Assembly (NCBI RefSeq): GCF_030317035.1
Contig: NZ_JASZYK010000001.1
Coordinates: 1,426,001-1,490,000, forward strand
Origin: Variovorax sp. J22G73
GTDB lineage: Bacteria; Pseudomonadota; Gammaproteobacteria; Burkholderiales; Burkholderiaceae_C
Length of the DNA stretch: 64,000 bases
Direction of reading: 5' to 3'
Shown here one piece after another: positions 52,894 through 62,582 of the stretch. Under the pieces are notes generated by a model. That model saw nothing but the letters and a program-made list of their open reading frames with translations, ran no database searches and had not been told where the DNA came from. Numbering within the stretch: position 1 is the stretch's first letter; every line of letters begins with the position of its first letter. The position numbers were made by a program, and so were the translations under genes.

Positions 52894-53616
52894 ATGTCCT
52901 CTTCCCGACTTTTCGTGCTGATCCCATGCGCCGGCTCCGGCCACCGCGCGGGCCATGCGCAGTCCACCGTGCCCAAGCAGTACAGGCGCATTGCCGGCGC
53001 GCCGATGGTGGCCCACACGCTGGACGCCTTTCGCGCGCTGGCCGGGCGTTTCGCCGGGCTGGCGCTGGTGGTGTCGCCGGACGACCGCGAGGTGGACGCC
53101 GCGCTGCCGCGCTTTCCGGCCGAGAACGAGTACCTGCTGCGCGTGGGCGGCGTGAGCCGCGCGGCCACGGTGCGCAACGGCCTGGCGGCGCTGCGCCAGA
53201 AGGGCGCCGGGGCGCACGACTGGGTGCTGGTGCACGACGCGGCGCGGTGCCTGGTCACGTCGAGCCAGGTCGAGGCGCTGATCGCCGCCTGCGAGCACGA
53301 CGCCGTCGGCGGCCTGCTGGCGCAACGCCTGGCCGACACGCTGAAGGTGTCGACCGCCGAGAGCCGGGTGTCGCAGACGCTGTCGCGCGCCGACAAATGG
53401 CTGGCGCAGACGCCGCAGATGTTCCGCATCGGCATGCTGCTCGACGCGCTGGAGCGCACCGGCGACGCCGTGACCGACGAGGCCAGCGCCATCGAGGCCA
53501 TCGGCCTGTCGCCGCTGCTGGTGCCGGGCAGCGCACAGAACTTCAAGGTCACTTTCCCCGAGGACTTCGCACTGGCGGAAGCCGTGCTGCTCGCCCGCAA
53601 GAAGGACATGGCATGA
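52894..53616 (+). CDS. ispD: 2-C-methyl-D-erythritol 4-phosphate cytidylyltransferase
   Basis: MEP pathway step: CTP plus methylerythritol phosphate to CDP-ME. 240 aa. N-terminal nucleotide-binding loop with [11 protein letters not shown] and VPKQY, then HDAARC and a downstream QTPQMFR segment. Overlaps ispF by ATGA, the usual ispD-ispF pair. Divergent from mfd. Slightly unusual is PCAGSG in place of PAAGxG at the nucleotide loop. Confidence 0.94.
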   Translation: MSSSRLFVLIPCAGSGHRAGHAQSTVPKQYRRIAGAPMVAHTLDAFRALAGRFAGLALVVSPDDREVDAALPRFPAENEYLLRVGGVSRAATVRNGLAALRQKGAGAHDWVLVHDAARCLVTSSQVEALIAACEHDAVGGLLAQRLADTLKVSTAESRVSQTLSRADKWLAQTPQMFRIGMLLDALERTGDAVTDEASAIEAIGLSPLLVPGSAQNFKVTFPEDFALAEAVLLARKKDMA

Positions 53617-54101
53617 CGGCCGCTTTCAACATCCGCGTGGGCGAGGGCTGGGACGTTCACCAGCTGGTGGCCGGGCGCAAGCTGATCCTGGGCGGCATCG
53701 AGGTGCCGCACACCACCGGCCTGCTGGGGCATTCGGACGCCGACGTGCTGCTGCACGCCATCACCGACGCGCTGCTGGGCGGGGCCGGGCTGGGCGACAT
53801 CGGGCGCCACTTTCCAGACACCGACCCGCAGTTTCGCGGCGCCGATTCGTCGGTGCTGCTGGCCGAGGCGGCGCGCCGGGTGCGCGCGGCGGGCTGGGAA
53901 ATCGGCAACGTCGACAGCACCGTGATCGCGCAGGCGCCCAAGCTGGCACCGCACATTCCGCTGATGTGCCAGCGCATCGCCGACACGCTGGGCGTGGCGC
54001 TGGAACAGGTGAACGTGAAGGCCAAGACGGCCGAGAAGCTGGGGCCGGTGGGCGAGGGCCGCGCGATGGAAGCGCGCGCGGCCGTGCTGCTGCACCGCTG
54101 A
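53613..54101 (+). CDS. ispF: 2-C-methyl-D-erythritol 2,4-cyclodiphosphate synthase
   Basis: Cyclises CDP-ME 2-phosphate in the isoprenoid precursor pathway. 162 aa, homotrimeric family. Zn ligands in the conserved EGWDVHQL and [11 protein letters not shown] segments; C-terminal [14 protein letters not shown]. Coupled to ispD by a 4-nt overlap. Converges on the sensor kinase gene with 12 bp between. Confidence 0.96.
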   Translation: MTAAFNIRVGEGWDVHQLVAGRKLILGGIEVPHTTGLLGHSDADVLLHAITDALLGGAGLGDIGRHFPDTDPQFRGADSSVLLAEAARRVRAAGWEIGNVDSTVIAQAPKLAPHIPLMCQRIADTLGVALEQVNVKAKTAEKLGPVGEGRAMEARAAVLLHR

Positions 54102-54113
54102 GCTGACTGGGGG

Positions 54114-55595
54114 TCAGCCCAGCGGCGGCTTCCTGCCCGCTTGAGGCTCGCCCGGCTTGCCCGCCGCCATGGCGCGCGGCATCCGTATATGCGCCGCCAG
54201 CCCGCGCCCCGGCGTGCTGGTGAGCGCGAAGGTGCCGCCCATGCGCTCGATGTTCTTCGCCACGATCGACAGCCCGAGGCCCGCGCCCGCGGCCGAAGTG
54301 CGCGCCGCGTCGCCGCGGAAGAAGGGCTTGGTCAGCTGCGAGAGCAGGGCGGGCTCCACGCCCGCGCCATGGTCGCGCACCTTGATGAGCACCGCGTCGT
54401 TATTGGCCTGCGCCTGGATCGTGACGTCGGCCACGCCGGTGGCGGGCGTCTTGCCGTAGCGCCGCGCGTTCTCCACCAGGTTGCTGATGACGCGCGTGAG
54501 CTCGACTTCGTCGCCCATCACGCGCAGGTCGGGGGGCACCTCGACCTTGATGTTCATCTCTTCGTAGTCCTGCACGGCGTAGGTGCAGGCGTCGACCACG
54601 TCGCGCAGCAGCACCGGGCGCGGGTCCACATGGTCGGGCCGCGCGTAGTCCAGGAACTTGTCGATGATCGCGTCGAGCTGCGCAATGTCGGCCGCCATGT
54701 GGTCGCGCGCGTCTTCGTCGGCCACGCTCATCTCGGTTTCCAGCCGCAGGCGCGCCAGCGGCGTGCGCAGGTCGTGCGAGATGCCGGCCAGCATGATGGC
54801 GCGGTCCTGCTCGATCTTGGCGAGCTGGTCGGCCATGCGGTTGAAGCCGATGTTCACCGCGCGAATCTCGTTGGTGCGGGCGCGCTCGTCGAGCCGGTGC
54901 GCCTCGTATTCACCCTCGCGCACCTGCATGGTCGCGCGTGAAAGCTGCTTGAGCGGCAGGTTGATGAGCCGCGTGATCAGTGCCGCGCCAGCCAGCGACA
55001 GCGCCATGGCCATGCTCAGCCACACCAGCCAGGTGCGCCCGCCCAGCCGGCTGAACCGCGTGGGGTCCAGCAGCAGCCAGTAGGTGTCGCTCTCGATGGT
55101 GAAGCCGATCCACAGGCCGGCTTCGTCGTTCACGCGGCTGGCCACGGTGGTGCCTTCGCCGAGCTGCTCGATGAGCTCGTCGGTCACGCGCAGGTCGAGC
55201 GCGCCGCTGGTGTAGGGCTCGAAGCGGTCGTTGGGTTCGCGCGGCAGGATGCGCACGCCTTCCTGGTCGGCCAGCGTCTTGATCAGCGACACGCGCGTGA
55301 TGGCGTCCGAATACACCAGCGCCGCGCGCGTGAGGTTCACGAGCGAGGCGATCTGGTGGGCGGTCTGGATGGCGCGCGGCTCGTACTCGAGCGAGCGGAA
55401 GGTCTGCAGCCAGGCGACCGTGCAGCCGATGAGCAGCAGCGCGAGCAGGAAGAAGGTGCGCCAGAAAAGGCTGAAGCCGAGCTTTAGGCCGGGGCGGCGG
55501 TCACGTTGCGCGCTCGCCTCGAGCGGGCTGGGCATCGTGACCTGCGCACCGTCCTCCTGCGCGGAGCCGGGTCTGGCGGATTGGCCGATGGCCAC
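54114..55595 (-). CDS. EnvZ/RstB-type sensor histidine kinase
   Basis: 493 aa. TM1 about 44-64, periplasmic domain about 65-190, TM2 about 189-210, HAMP, phospho-accepting His274 in GISHDLRTPLAR, then an HATPase domain (NLVENARRYG, DHGAGV, GAGLGLSIV). It is 14 bp downstream of the OmpR-like gene, so it forms an operon with it, the common order in beta-proteobacteria. The start may be the GTG at 55595 or the ATG at 55535 (residue 21); neither has a clear ribosome site. Signal unknown. Confidence 0.88.
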   Translation of the reverse strand: MAIGQSARPGSAQEDGAQVTMPSPLEASAQRDRRPGLKLGFSLFWRTFFLLALLLIGCTVAWLQTFRSLEYEPRAIQTAHQIASLVNLTRAALVYSDAITRVSLIKTLADQEGVRILPREPNDRFEPYTSGALDLRVTDELIEQLGEGTTVASRVNDEAGLWIGFTIESDTYWLLLDPTRFSRLGGRTWLVWLSMAMALSLAGAALITRLINLPLKQLSRATMQVREGEYEAHRLDERARTNEIRAVNIGFNRMADQLAKIEQDRAIMLAGISHDLRTPLARLRLETEMSVADEDARDHMAADIAQLDAIIDKFLDYARPDHVDPRPVLLRDVVDACTYAVQDYEEMNIKVEVPPDLRVMGDEVELTRVISNLVENARRYGKTPATGVADVTIQAQANNDAVLIKVRDHGAGVEPALLSQLTKPFFRGDAARTSAAGAGLGLSIVAKNIERMGGTFALTSTPGRGLAAHIRMPRAMAAGKPGEPQAGRKPPLG

Positions 55596-55609
55596 CTTTC
55601 AGCGGGTCG

Positions 55610-56341
55610 TCAGGCCGTGCCGTCCGGCACGAACACGTAGCCCACGCCCCAGACGGTCTGGATGTAGCGCGGCGCCGCGGCGTCGGACTCGACCAGCTTG
55701 CGCAGGCGCGAGATCTGCACGTCCAGGCTGCGGTCGAAGGGCTCGAACTCGCGCCCGCGCGCCAGCTGGGCCAGCTTTTCGCGCGACAGCGGTTGACGCG
55801 GATGGCGCACCAGCGCCTTCAGCATCGCGAACTCGCCGGTGGTCAGCGAGAGTTCTTCGCCATCCTTCTTCAGGGTGCGCGAGCCGAGATCGAAGGCGAA
55901 CGGACCGAAGGTGACGGTCTCGTTCTCCGTGGAGGGGGCGCCGGGCGCCTCGAGCGGCGGACGGCGACGCAGCACGGCGTGCACGCGGGCCAGCAGTTCG
56001 CGGGGGTTGAAAGGCTTGCCCAGGTAGTCGTCGGCACCGACCTCGAGGCCGACGATGCGGTCGACGTCCTCGCCCTTGGCGGTGAGCATGATGATCGGGG
56101 TGCGGTCGTTGGCGGCGCGCAGGCGGCGGCAGACCGAGAGGCCGTCTTCGCCGGGCATCATCAGGTCGAGCACGATCAGGTCGACCGTGTCGCGCAACAG
56201 GATGCGGTTGAGCGCCTTGCCGTCCTCGGCCACGATCACTTCGAATCCTTCCTGCGTCAGATAGCGGCGCAGCAGGTCGCGGATGCGGGCGTCGTCGTCG
56301 ACGATCACGATCTTGTCGGTGCGAGCGGGAACTTGAGTCAT
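55610..56341 (-). CDS. OmpR-type response regulator
   Basis: 243 aa: receiver domain with phospho-acceptor Asp59 (VLDLMMPGEDGL), acidic pocket near 15-17, Lys in TAKGED, then a winged-helix DNA-binding domain (LTTGEFAMLKALVRHP, RSLDVQISRLRKLVE, YIQTVWGVGYVF). First gene of a two-component operon. Its upstream region carries paired TTTGTAAC/GTTACAAA elements that may be autoregulatory. Confidence 0.92.
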   Translation of the reverse strand: MTQVPARTDKIVIVDDDARIRDLLRRYLTQEGFEVIVAEDGKALNRILLRDTVDLIVLDLMMPGEDGLSVCRRLRAANDRTPIIMLTAKGEDVDRIVGLEVGADDYLGKPFNPRELLARVHAVLRRRPPLEAPGAPSTENETVTFGPFAFDLGSRTLKKDGEELSLTTGEFAMLKALVRHPRQPLSREKLAQLARGREFEPFDRSLDVQISRLRKLVESDAAAPRYIQTVWGVGYVFVPDGTA

Positions 56342-56356
56342 TTCTACAACGATGAA

Positions 56357-56434
56357 TTTGTAACAGCGCCGATTCTGAAGGCGTTGTGCCTTCGCAGAGC
56401 CGGATTTACTTATGGTTTGACACTAAGTTACAAA
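56357..56434. promoter_or_regulatory. TTTGTAAC/GTTACAAA pair upstream of the OmpR-type operon
   Basis: Opposed copies at 56357-56364 and 56427-56434, 62 bp apart, in the AT-richer divergent gap. GTAAC is the core of known OmpR sites (recalled). A small hairpin GAAGGC-N5-GCCTTC lies between at 56377-56393. TTGACA at 56417-56422 on the plus strand has no matching -10. Confidence 0.45.
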
Positions 56435-56514
56435 ACTTGCGGACGCTCGCGGTCTGGTCATCCGACGTTAGCGCAGAGGTGGCAAAGTTCCCCTTGCCTT
56501 ATGACTTCTGCTCA

Positions 56515-56907
56515 ATGAGACCCACTTTTTCCGCACTGCCATTTCTTCTCGTTTTCGCCTGCGGCCCGTCGCAGGCGGTGTCCGGCGATTTCCTCAGGGT
56601 GGGCGAGGTGCGCCGCAACGAAGTCCGGGATGCGGTGGCGGCCCACCGCGCCGCGCAACGCGAAGAGGTGCAGCGCGAAGAGGCCGCCGCGGGGCGCCGG
56701 CTCACCGCGGCCGAGCTGTTCGAATTGCGCCAGCAGGTGCGCGGCCAATGGACCCCGCCATCCGCGGGAAGCCTGGCGCCGACCCCGACTTCGGCGGGGG
56801 CTCTCGGCCATTCTGCAGAATCGCAACCCGCCGAGCGCCTCATGCCGACGCCGGTGCCGTCGAGCGTGGCCAACCCGCTCACCGCGCCGCGCAGCCAGCG
56901 CCGCTGA
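56515..56907 (+). CDS. Small exported hypothetical protein
   Basis: 130 aa. A short signal peptide (SALPFLLVFACGPSQA) that could be a Sec signal or, with Cys15, a lipoprotein signal (VFAC is a poor lipobox). The mature part is charged and helical in the first half (VRRNEVRDAVAAHRAAQREEVQREE), then Pro/Ser-rich. Family not recognised. The ATG at 56515 was chosen because it directly precedes the hydrophobic stretch. It lies divergent from the OmpR-type operon and 104 bp before the SIMPL-domain gene. Confidence 0.6.
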   Translation: MRPTFSALPFLLVFACGPSQAVSGDFLRVGEVRRNEVRDAVAAHRAAQREEVQREEAAAGRRLTAAELFELRQQVRGQWTPPSAGSLAPTPTSAGALGHSAESQPAERLMPTPVPSSVANPLTAPRSQRR

Positions 56908-57011
56908 AGTCGTGAGTACGCGGTAAGCACGCGGTGCGAAGGCACTGCGAATGCGCCGGTCGGCCCGCTGCCGCGGGCCTGTCTTTTCATACCAATCCAG
57001 GGAGTATTCGC

Positions 57012-57716
57012 TTGAAGAAAATCCAATTGCTCGCGGCCTGCGCCGCCTTGGCCGTCGCCGGTACCGCAATGGCCCAGAACGCCGTCGTGCCCGCACCGCA
57101 GAACGTGCTGCAGCTCACCGCTGCCGGCACGGTCGAGGTCCAGCAGGACCTGCTGAGCATGACGCTGTCGACCACGCGCGACGCGACCGATGCCGCCACC
57201 GTGCAGACGCAGCTGAAGGCCGCGCTCGATGCCGCGCTGGCCGAAGCGAAGAAGAGCGCGCAGCCGGGCCAGCTCGATGTGCACACGGGCAACTTCAGCC
57301 TGTCGCCGCGCTACAGCAAGGACGGCAAGATCAACGGCTGGCAGGGCTCGAGCGAGCTGGTGCTCGAGGGGCGCGACTTTCCGCGCATCACCCAGGTGGC
57401 CGGGCGCATCAACACGCTCACCGTGGCCAACGTGGGCTTCGGCCTGAGCCGCGAACAACGCGCCAAGACCGAGACCGAGGCGCAGAACATCGCCATCGAA
57501 AACTTCAAGCAGAAGGCCAACGAACTGGCCAAGGGCTTCGGCTTCGGCGGCTACACGCTGCGCGAGGTGTCGGTGAATGCGAGCGACAACGGCCCGATCC
57601 GTCCGCGCATGATGGCCATGCAGGCCAAGTCGTTCTCGGCCGATGCGGCAGTGCCGGTGGAAGCCGGCAAGACCAGCGTGGTGGTGAGCGTGTCGGGCTC
57701 GGTGCAGCTCAAGTAG
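57012..57716 (+). CDS. Periplasmic SIMPL-domain (DUF541) protein
   Basis: 234 aa with a signal peptide ending GTAMAQ (about 1-21) and the SIMPL/DUF541 fold: LQLTAAGTVEVQQDLLSMTLSTT, FSLSPRYSKDGKINGWQGS, and a central EAQNIAIENFKQKANELAKGFGF helix. Members form periplasmic or surface oligomers and are linked to oxidative stress resistance (BP26, YggE), but the molecular role is open. It begins with TTG at 57012, supported by GGGAG about 8 nt upstream; there is no ATG or GTG in the right place before the signal peptide. Confidence 0.85.
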   Translation: MKKIQLLAACAALAVAGTAMAQNAVVPAPQNVLQLTAAGTVEVQQDLLSMTLSTTRDATDAATVQTQLKAALDAALAEAKKSAQPGQLDVHTGNFSLSPRYSKDGKINGWQGSSELVLEGRDFPRITQVAGRINTLTVANVGFGLSREQRAKTETEAQNIAIENFKQKANELAKGFGFGGYTLREVSVNASDNGPIRPRMMAMQAKSFSADAAVPVEAGKTSVVVSVSGSVQLK

Positions 57717-57727
57717 AGAGAAGCTGA

Positions 57728-57754
57728 AGGCAGCAGCGGCGCACGCTGCTGCCT
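57728..57754. terminator. Terminator-like hairpin between convergent genes
   Basis: AGGCAGCAGC and GCTGCTGCCT form a perfect 10-bp stem with a GGCGCAC loop, 12 bp after the SIMPL gene stop and 17 bp from the bdhA stop. There is no T-run on either strand, so it would act as a hairpin that stabilises both 3' ends or as a weak bidirectional terminator. Confidence 0.6.
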
Positions 57755-57770
57755 ACCGCTGGGCTAACCC

Positions 57771-58541
<771 letters not shown>

Positions 58542-58567
58542 GTAGATCAATCTCCGGATGAATTAGG

Positions 58568-59572
58568 ATGCGACGAACCCATTATCCGCACCAGAACGCC
58601 CCGTTTTTCATGACCGAACCGACGCTTCATTACGTGGCGTGCGACGACGCCCAGGGCGGCCATCGCATGGCCTATTGGCAATGGGGCGACGCCGGCAGCG
58701 CCCGGGTCGTGGTCTGCGTGCACGGCCTGACCCGGCAGGGTCGCGACTTCGACGCGCTGGCCCAGGCCATCGTCGCGCGCGCGGGCGGCGACGTGCGCGT
58801 GGTCTGCCCCGACGTGGTGGGCCGCGGGCGCAGCGATTGGCTGCGCGACCCAACCTTCTATCAGGTGCCCGTGTACGCGGCCGACATGGTGGCGTTGATA
58901 GCGCAATTGCACCGCGATCAGCCGATCGACACGCTCGACTACGTCGGCACCAGCATGGGCGGGCTCATCGGCTTCGTGCTGGCGGGCCACAAGGAATTGC
59001 CGCTGGCGCGGCCCATTCGCCGCTTTGTCGCCAACGACGTGGGTCCGACCATCGAGCCGGCCGCGGTGCAGCGCATTGGCGCCTACGTGGGCAAGAGCGG
59101 CCAGTACGCGAGCGTGCAGGCGGCGGCCGATGCGATGTGGGCGCTGTCGACCACCTTCGGCCCGCACACGCCGGCGCAATGGCTGGCGCTGTCGCAGCAC
59201 ATGGTGGTGCCGGCGTCGCAGCGCAGCGCCGATGGGGCGGCCAAGGTCGAAGGCGCTGGCAATCAAGCTGATGTCGCTGACGGTGCTTGGGTGCTGCATT
59301 ACGACCCTGCCATCGGCGTGGCGCTGCGCGCCATCACCCCCGAGGCGGCGGCGCAGGGCGGCGCGATCATGTGGGGCCTTTACGACGCCATCGAGGCACG
59401 CACGCTCGTCACGCGCGGCGCGGTGTCCGATCTGCTGTCGCGCGACACGGCCCTGGCCATGACGCAGCGCGGTCCGCATGCCGCACTCGTCGAGTTCGAT
59501 GGCGTGGGCCATGCACCCACCTTCGTCGATCCTGCGCAGATTGCCGCAGTGACCGACTTCCTGTTCGATTGA
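58568..59572 (+). CDS. Alpha/beta hydrolase
   Basis: 334 aa. Nucleophile Ser129 in GTSMGG, oxyanion region VHGLTRQGRDFD, RGRSDW after the first strands, and a C-terminal DGVGHAPTF carrying the catalytic His. The family covers esterases, haloalkane dehalogenase-like and carbon-carbon hydrolases. It lies 26 bp across from bdhA in divergent orientation. An internal region around 221-240 (GAAKVEGAGNQADVAD) is low-complexity and may be a loop. Starts at 58568 or 58610 (MTEPTL) are both open. Its stop is 7 bp before relA. Confidence 0.78.
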   Translation: MRRTHYPHQNAPFFMTEPTLHYVACDDAQGGHRMAYWQWGDAGSARVVVCVHGLTRQGRDFDALAQAIVARAGGDVRVVCPDVVGRGRSDWLRDPTFYQVPVYAADMVALIAQLHRDQPIDTLDYVGTSMGGLIGFVLAGHKELPLARPIRRFVANDVGPTIEPAAVQRIGAYVGKSGQYASVQAAADAMWALSTTFGPHTPAQWLALSQHMVVPASQRSADGAAKVEGAGNQADVADGAWVLHYDPAIGVALRAITPEAAAQGGAIMWGLYDAIEARTLVTRGAVSDLLSRDTALAMTQRGPHAALVEFDGVGHAPTFVDPAQIAAVTDFLFD

Positions 59573-59579
59573 GTGAAGA

Positions 59580-61820
59580 GTGAAGCGCGATTCATCGAGC
59601 CTCCAGACGGCACCCCTGTCCGACGCGAGCATGGTCGACTACCCGTTGTCCGCGGCCACGGCCGATCGCACGCCGGTGATGGAAAACATGCTGGCGCGCG
59701 CCCGTGCGTTCGCCGAGCCGCTGATTGCCGATGAAACGCTGGACACCGGCGAAAACACGCTGGCGCACGCCGACGCGGTGGCCGCCATCGTCGCCAAGAT
59801 GGGCGGCTCCGAAGCCATGCAGGCCGCGAGCTACCTGGTGTATGCCTGCCAGCACCTGAACCGCCCGCAGGAGGTGATCGCCAAGGTGTTCGGCGACAAC
59901 TTCGCGGCGCTCGCGGTCGAGACCACCAAGCTGGTGCGCGTGCAGGAGCAGGCGCGCTCGGCCGCGCAGGGCCACAAGATAGAAGGTGCGGGCGCGCAGA
60001 CCGAGAACGTGCGCAAGATGCTGCTGGCGTTTTCGCGCGACCTGCGTGTGGTGATGCTGCGCCTGGCCTCGCGCCTGCAGACGCTGCGGCACGCGGCCGC
60101 GAGCAAGCAACCGGCGCCCGAGAGCGTGGCGCGCGAGTCGCTGCAGGTGTTCGCGCCGCTGGCCAACCGCCTGGGCATCTGGCAGGTGAAGTGGGAAATC
60201 GAGGATCTTTCGTTCCGCTTTCTCGAACCCGAGACCTACAAGCTGATTGCGCGGCTGCTCGACGAGAAGCGCATCGAGCGCGAAGGGCACATCGAGCAAC
60301 TGCGTTCGCAACTGGAGCGCGAGCTGCAGCAAGAGGGCGTCAAGGCCACCGTGCAGGGGCGGCCCAAGAACATCTACAGCATCGTGAAGAAGATGCGCGG
60401 CAAGTCGCTCGACTTCGCGCAGGTCTTCGACATTCTTGCGCTGCGCGTGGTGGTGAGCGACGTCAAGGACTGCTATGCGGCGCTGGCGTGGGTGCATTCG
60501 CATTTCCAGCCGATCGACGAAGAGTTCGACGACTACATCGCGCGGCCGAAGCCCAACGGCTACCAGTCGCTGCACACCGTGGTGCGCGAGTTGGTCGACG
60601 GCAAGGCGGGCAAGCCGATAGAGATCCAGATCCGCACCGACGAAATGCACGACCACGCCGAGCATGGCGTGGCGGCGCACTGGGCTTACAAGGAAGCGGG
60701 CCACAAGGGTTACGCCGGTGTGTGGGCCAGCGGTGAGTACGACGCGAAGATCGCGGTGCTGCGCCAGCTGCTGGCGTGGGAGCGCGATCTGTCGGGCGGC
60801 CTGCAAGGGCAGGGCCTGTTCGACGACCGCATCTATGTACTGACGCCGGACGCGGCGATCGTCGAGCTGCCGCAGGGCGCGACGCCGGTCGACTTTGCGT
60901 ACACCGTGCACACCACGCTGGGCCATCGTTGCCGCGGCGCGCGTGTCGACGGCGCGATGGTGCCGCTGAACACGCCGCTGTCGAACGGGCAGACGGTCGA
61001 GATCATTGCCGCGAAGGAAGGTGGCCCGTCGCGCGATTGGCTCAACGCCGAGCTCGGTTATCTGGCCAGCCACCGTGCGCGCGCGAAGGTGCGCGCATGG
61101 TTCAACGCGCAGATCACGCACGAGACGGTGGCGCGCGGACGTGAGGCCGTCGAGAAGCTGTTGCAGCGCGAGGGGAAGACGTCTGTGCGATTGGAAGACC
61201 TCGCTTCACAGCTGGGCTTCAAGTCGGCGGACAACCTGTTCGAAGTGGTGGGCAAGGACGAGTTTTCGCTGCGCAACATCGAGACGCTGCTGCGTCCGCC
61301 GGAGCCCGCGCCCGGTCCTGACGATGGCGTGCTTATCAAGAAGGCGCGCGGCAGCGAGAAGTCGGGCAAGGGCGGTGTGCTGGTGGTGGGCGTGTCTTCA
61401 TTGATGACGCAACTCGCCAAGTGCTGCAAGCCCGCGCCGCCGGACGCGATTCGCGGCTTTGTCACGCGCGGCCATGGCGTCAGCGTTCACCGCGGCGACT
61501 GCAGCAACTTTCGCACGATGGCGTCGAAGAACAGCGAACGCGTGATCGAGGTGGAATGGGGTGTGCCGAAGAAGGGCGCGGACGCACCGGTGTATGCGGT
61601 GGACGTGTCCGTGGAAGCGGCCGATCGCCAGGGTCTTCTGCGTGATATCTCCGATGTGTTCGCACGCGAGAAGATGAATGTGATCGGCGTGCAGACGCAG
61701 TCGATCAAGGGCACGGCATGGATGACGTTCACTGTCGAAATCGCGGACGCTGCGCGGCTCACTCAGGTGCTTGGAATAGTGATTTCAGTAATTGGTGTGC
61801 GATCTGCACGTCGCCGCTAA
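59580..61820 (+). CDS. relA: GTP pyrophosphokinase RelA
   Basis: Makes (p)ppGpp when uncharged tRNA reaches the ribosome. 746 aa in the RelA/SpoT order: degenerate HD hydrolase domain, synthetase with the acidic EFDDYIA stretch (the EXDD type of monofunctional RelA, not the RXKD type of bifunctional enzymes) and PKPNGYQSLH, TGS (LTPDAAIVELPQGATPVDFAY), helical, Zn-finger-type (AKCCKPAPPD) and ACT domains. The HD positions lack the paired metal-binding His/Asp (near HADAVAAI and YACQHL), so hydrolysis is unlikely. GTG start at 59580. tRNA-Val follows. Confidence 0.94.
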   Translation: MKRDSSSLQTAPLSDASMVDYPLSAATADRTPVMENMLARARAFAEPLIADETLDTGENTLAHADAVAAIVAKMGGSEAMQAASYLVYACQHLNRPQEVIAKVFGDNFAALAVETTKLVRVQEQARSAAQGHKIEGAGAQTENVRKMLLAFSRDLRVVMLRLASRLQTLRHAAASKQPAPESVARESLQVFAPLANRLGIWQVKWEIEDLSFRFLEPETYKLIARLLDEKRIEREGHIEQLRSQLERELQQEGVKATVQGRPKNIYSIVKKMRGKSLDFAQVFDILALRVVVSDVKDCYAALAWVHSHFQPIDEEFDDYIARPKPNGYQSLHTVVRELVDGKAGKPIEIQIRTDEMHDHAEHGVAAHWAYKEAGHKGYAGVWASGEYDAKIAVLRQLLAWERDLSGGLQGQGLFDDRIYVLTPDAAIVELPQGATPVDFAYTVHTTLGHRCRGARVDGAMVPLNTPLSNGQTVEIIAAKEGGPSRDWLNAELGYLASHRARAKVRAWFNAQITHETVARGREAVEKLLQREGKTSVRLEDLASQLGFKSADNLFEVVGKDEFSLRNIETLLRPPEPAPGPDDGVLIKKARGSEKSGKGGVLVVGVSSLMTQLAKCCKPAPPDAIRGFVTRGHGVSVHRGDCSNFRTMASKNSERVIEVEWGVPKKGADAPVYAVDVSVEAADRQGLLRDISDVFAREKMNVIGVQTQSIKGTAWMTFTVEIADAARLTQVLGIVISVIGVRSARRR

Positions 61821-61839
61821 AAAGTGCGATTTCTACTGC

Positions 61840-61845
61840 TACAAT
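61840..61845 (+). promoter_or_regulatory. Candidate -10 box for tRNA-Val
   Basis: TACAAT, 23 nt before the mature tRNA 5' end and 19 bp after the relA stop. The -35 is not recognisable. Confidence 0.45.
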
Positions 61846-61868
61846 AAGTGCTTCTCGGACACATCCTT

Positions 61869-61945
61869 AGGCGCGTAGCTCAGCTGGTTAGAGCACCACC
61901 TTGACATGGTGGGGGTCGTTGGTTCGAGTCCAATCGCGCCTACCA
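61869..61945 (+). tRNA. tRNA-Val (anticodon GAC)
   Basis: Complete cloverleaf: acceptor AGGCGCG/CGCGCCT, D arm with GCTCAGCTGGTTAGAGC, anticodon stem CCACC/GGTGG around TTGACAT (anticodon GAC at 61903-61905), T arm GTTGG TTCGAGT CCAAT, and encoded ACCA end. 77 nt. Reads GUC/GUU valine codons. Confidence 0.97.
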
Positions 61946-62115
61946 ATTTCTGTTCAGTCCCGGCCAACCACCGGATCAGTTGAACAGAGCAGACACCGGG
62001 TTCCCCGGTGTCCATATCGTCCTCAGTGGTGATGCAGCAAAAGACCATGGTACATCTTGTTGTGCTACCTTGATCTCACTGCAAACCATTTCCAATTTTC
62101 TTGACAAGCGATCTG
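61946..62115. other. Non-coding spacer after tRNA-Val
   Basis: 170 bp of lower GC content. It holds CTGTTCA/TGAACAG opposed arms near 61949-61986 and a hairpin GACACCGG-N5-CCGGTGTC (61992-62012), neither followed by a T-run. TTGACA at 62101 has no matching -10. No phage attachment site or integrase is visible. Confidence 0.45.
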
Positions 62116-62484
62116 ATGAATACGCGATCAACGTTGGTTGATCGGGCTCATGCCGACAAGCGCCTTGCCGCATTGTTGAAGCAGGCTCCCCTCGAGTTTG
62201 CGCGTGCCGTCTACGGCATCAACGACCATGCCGGCGGTCGCACCGAAACCATGGCGGCGCGCGAAGTGGCGCGTGCCCAGCGGCAGGGCGTACCGTTGAC
62301 CGAAGAGCGCGCCGAACAGCGTGCCCGCGCCTACCTCCCGACCATCGGGCAAGAGCATTGCCCGCGTTGCTGGGTGGTCTATGGGCAAAAGACGCCCCTT
62401 TATTTTCGCGATGCGGTCGATGAGCGGCCCGAAACGGGCTCCTGCCATTCGTGCGGCGCGGAGTACGCTACATCTCCGGACTGA
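62116..62484 (+). CDS. Small protein with zinc-ribbon-like cysteine pairs
   Basis: 122 aa. Helical, Arg/Ala-rich first two-thirds (LKQAPLEFARAVYGIND, then AAREVARAQRQGVPLTEERAEQRARAY), then CPRC and CHSC pairs about 30 residues apart, which could bind one zinc. Family not recognised. The ATG at 62116 is an assumption; an upstream TTG is also in frame. An antisense frame is open too, but the cysteine pairs favour this strand. It sits between tRNA-Val and phaR. Confidence 0.55.
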   Translation: MNTRSTLVDRAHADKRLAALLKQAPLEFARAVYGINDHAGGRTETMAAREVARAQRQGVPLTEERAEQRARAYLPTIGQEHCPRCWVVYGQKTPLYFRDAVDERPETGSCHSCGAEYATSPD

Positions 62485-62582
62485 GTGCAAAACGCGCGGT
62501 CAGGGTAAACCTTGTCGCGGCGCAGCAAAACCGCTCCCTAGAATCATCCGATGACATGGGCGTCCATGTGAAGGAGTCCGCA

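Noticed and set aside
61869..62115. Phage or island attachment site at tRNA-Val
   Set aside because: No duplicated tRNA 3' end, integrase or mobile gene is visible in the window.
62128..62490. Minus-strand frame opposite the zinc-ribbon-like gene
   Set aside because: The plus strand carries paired CxxC motifs and the minus strand translation shows no motif.
62551..62571. Short upstream frame before phaR (ATG ACA TGG GCG TCC ATG TGA)
   Set aside because: Six codons without a ribosome site; probably chance.
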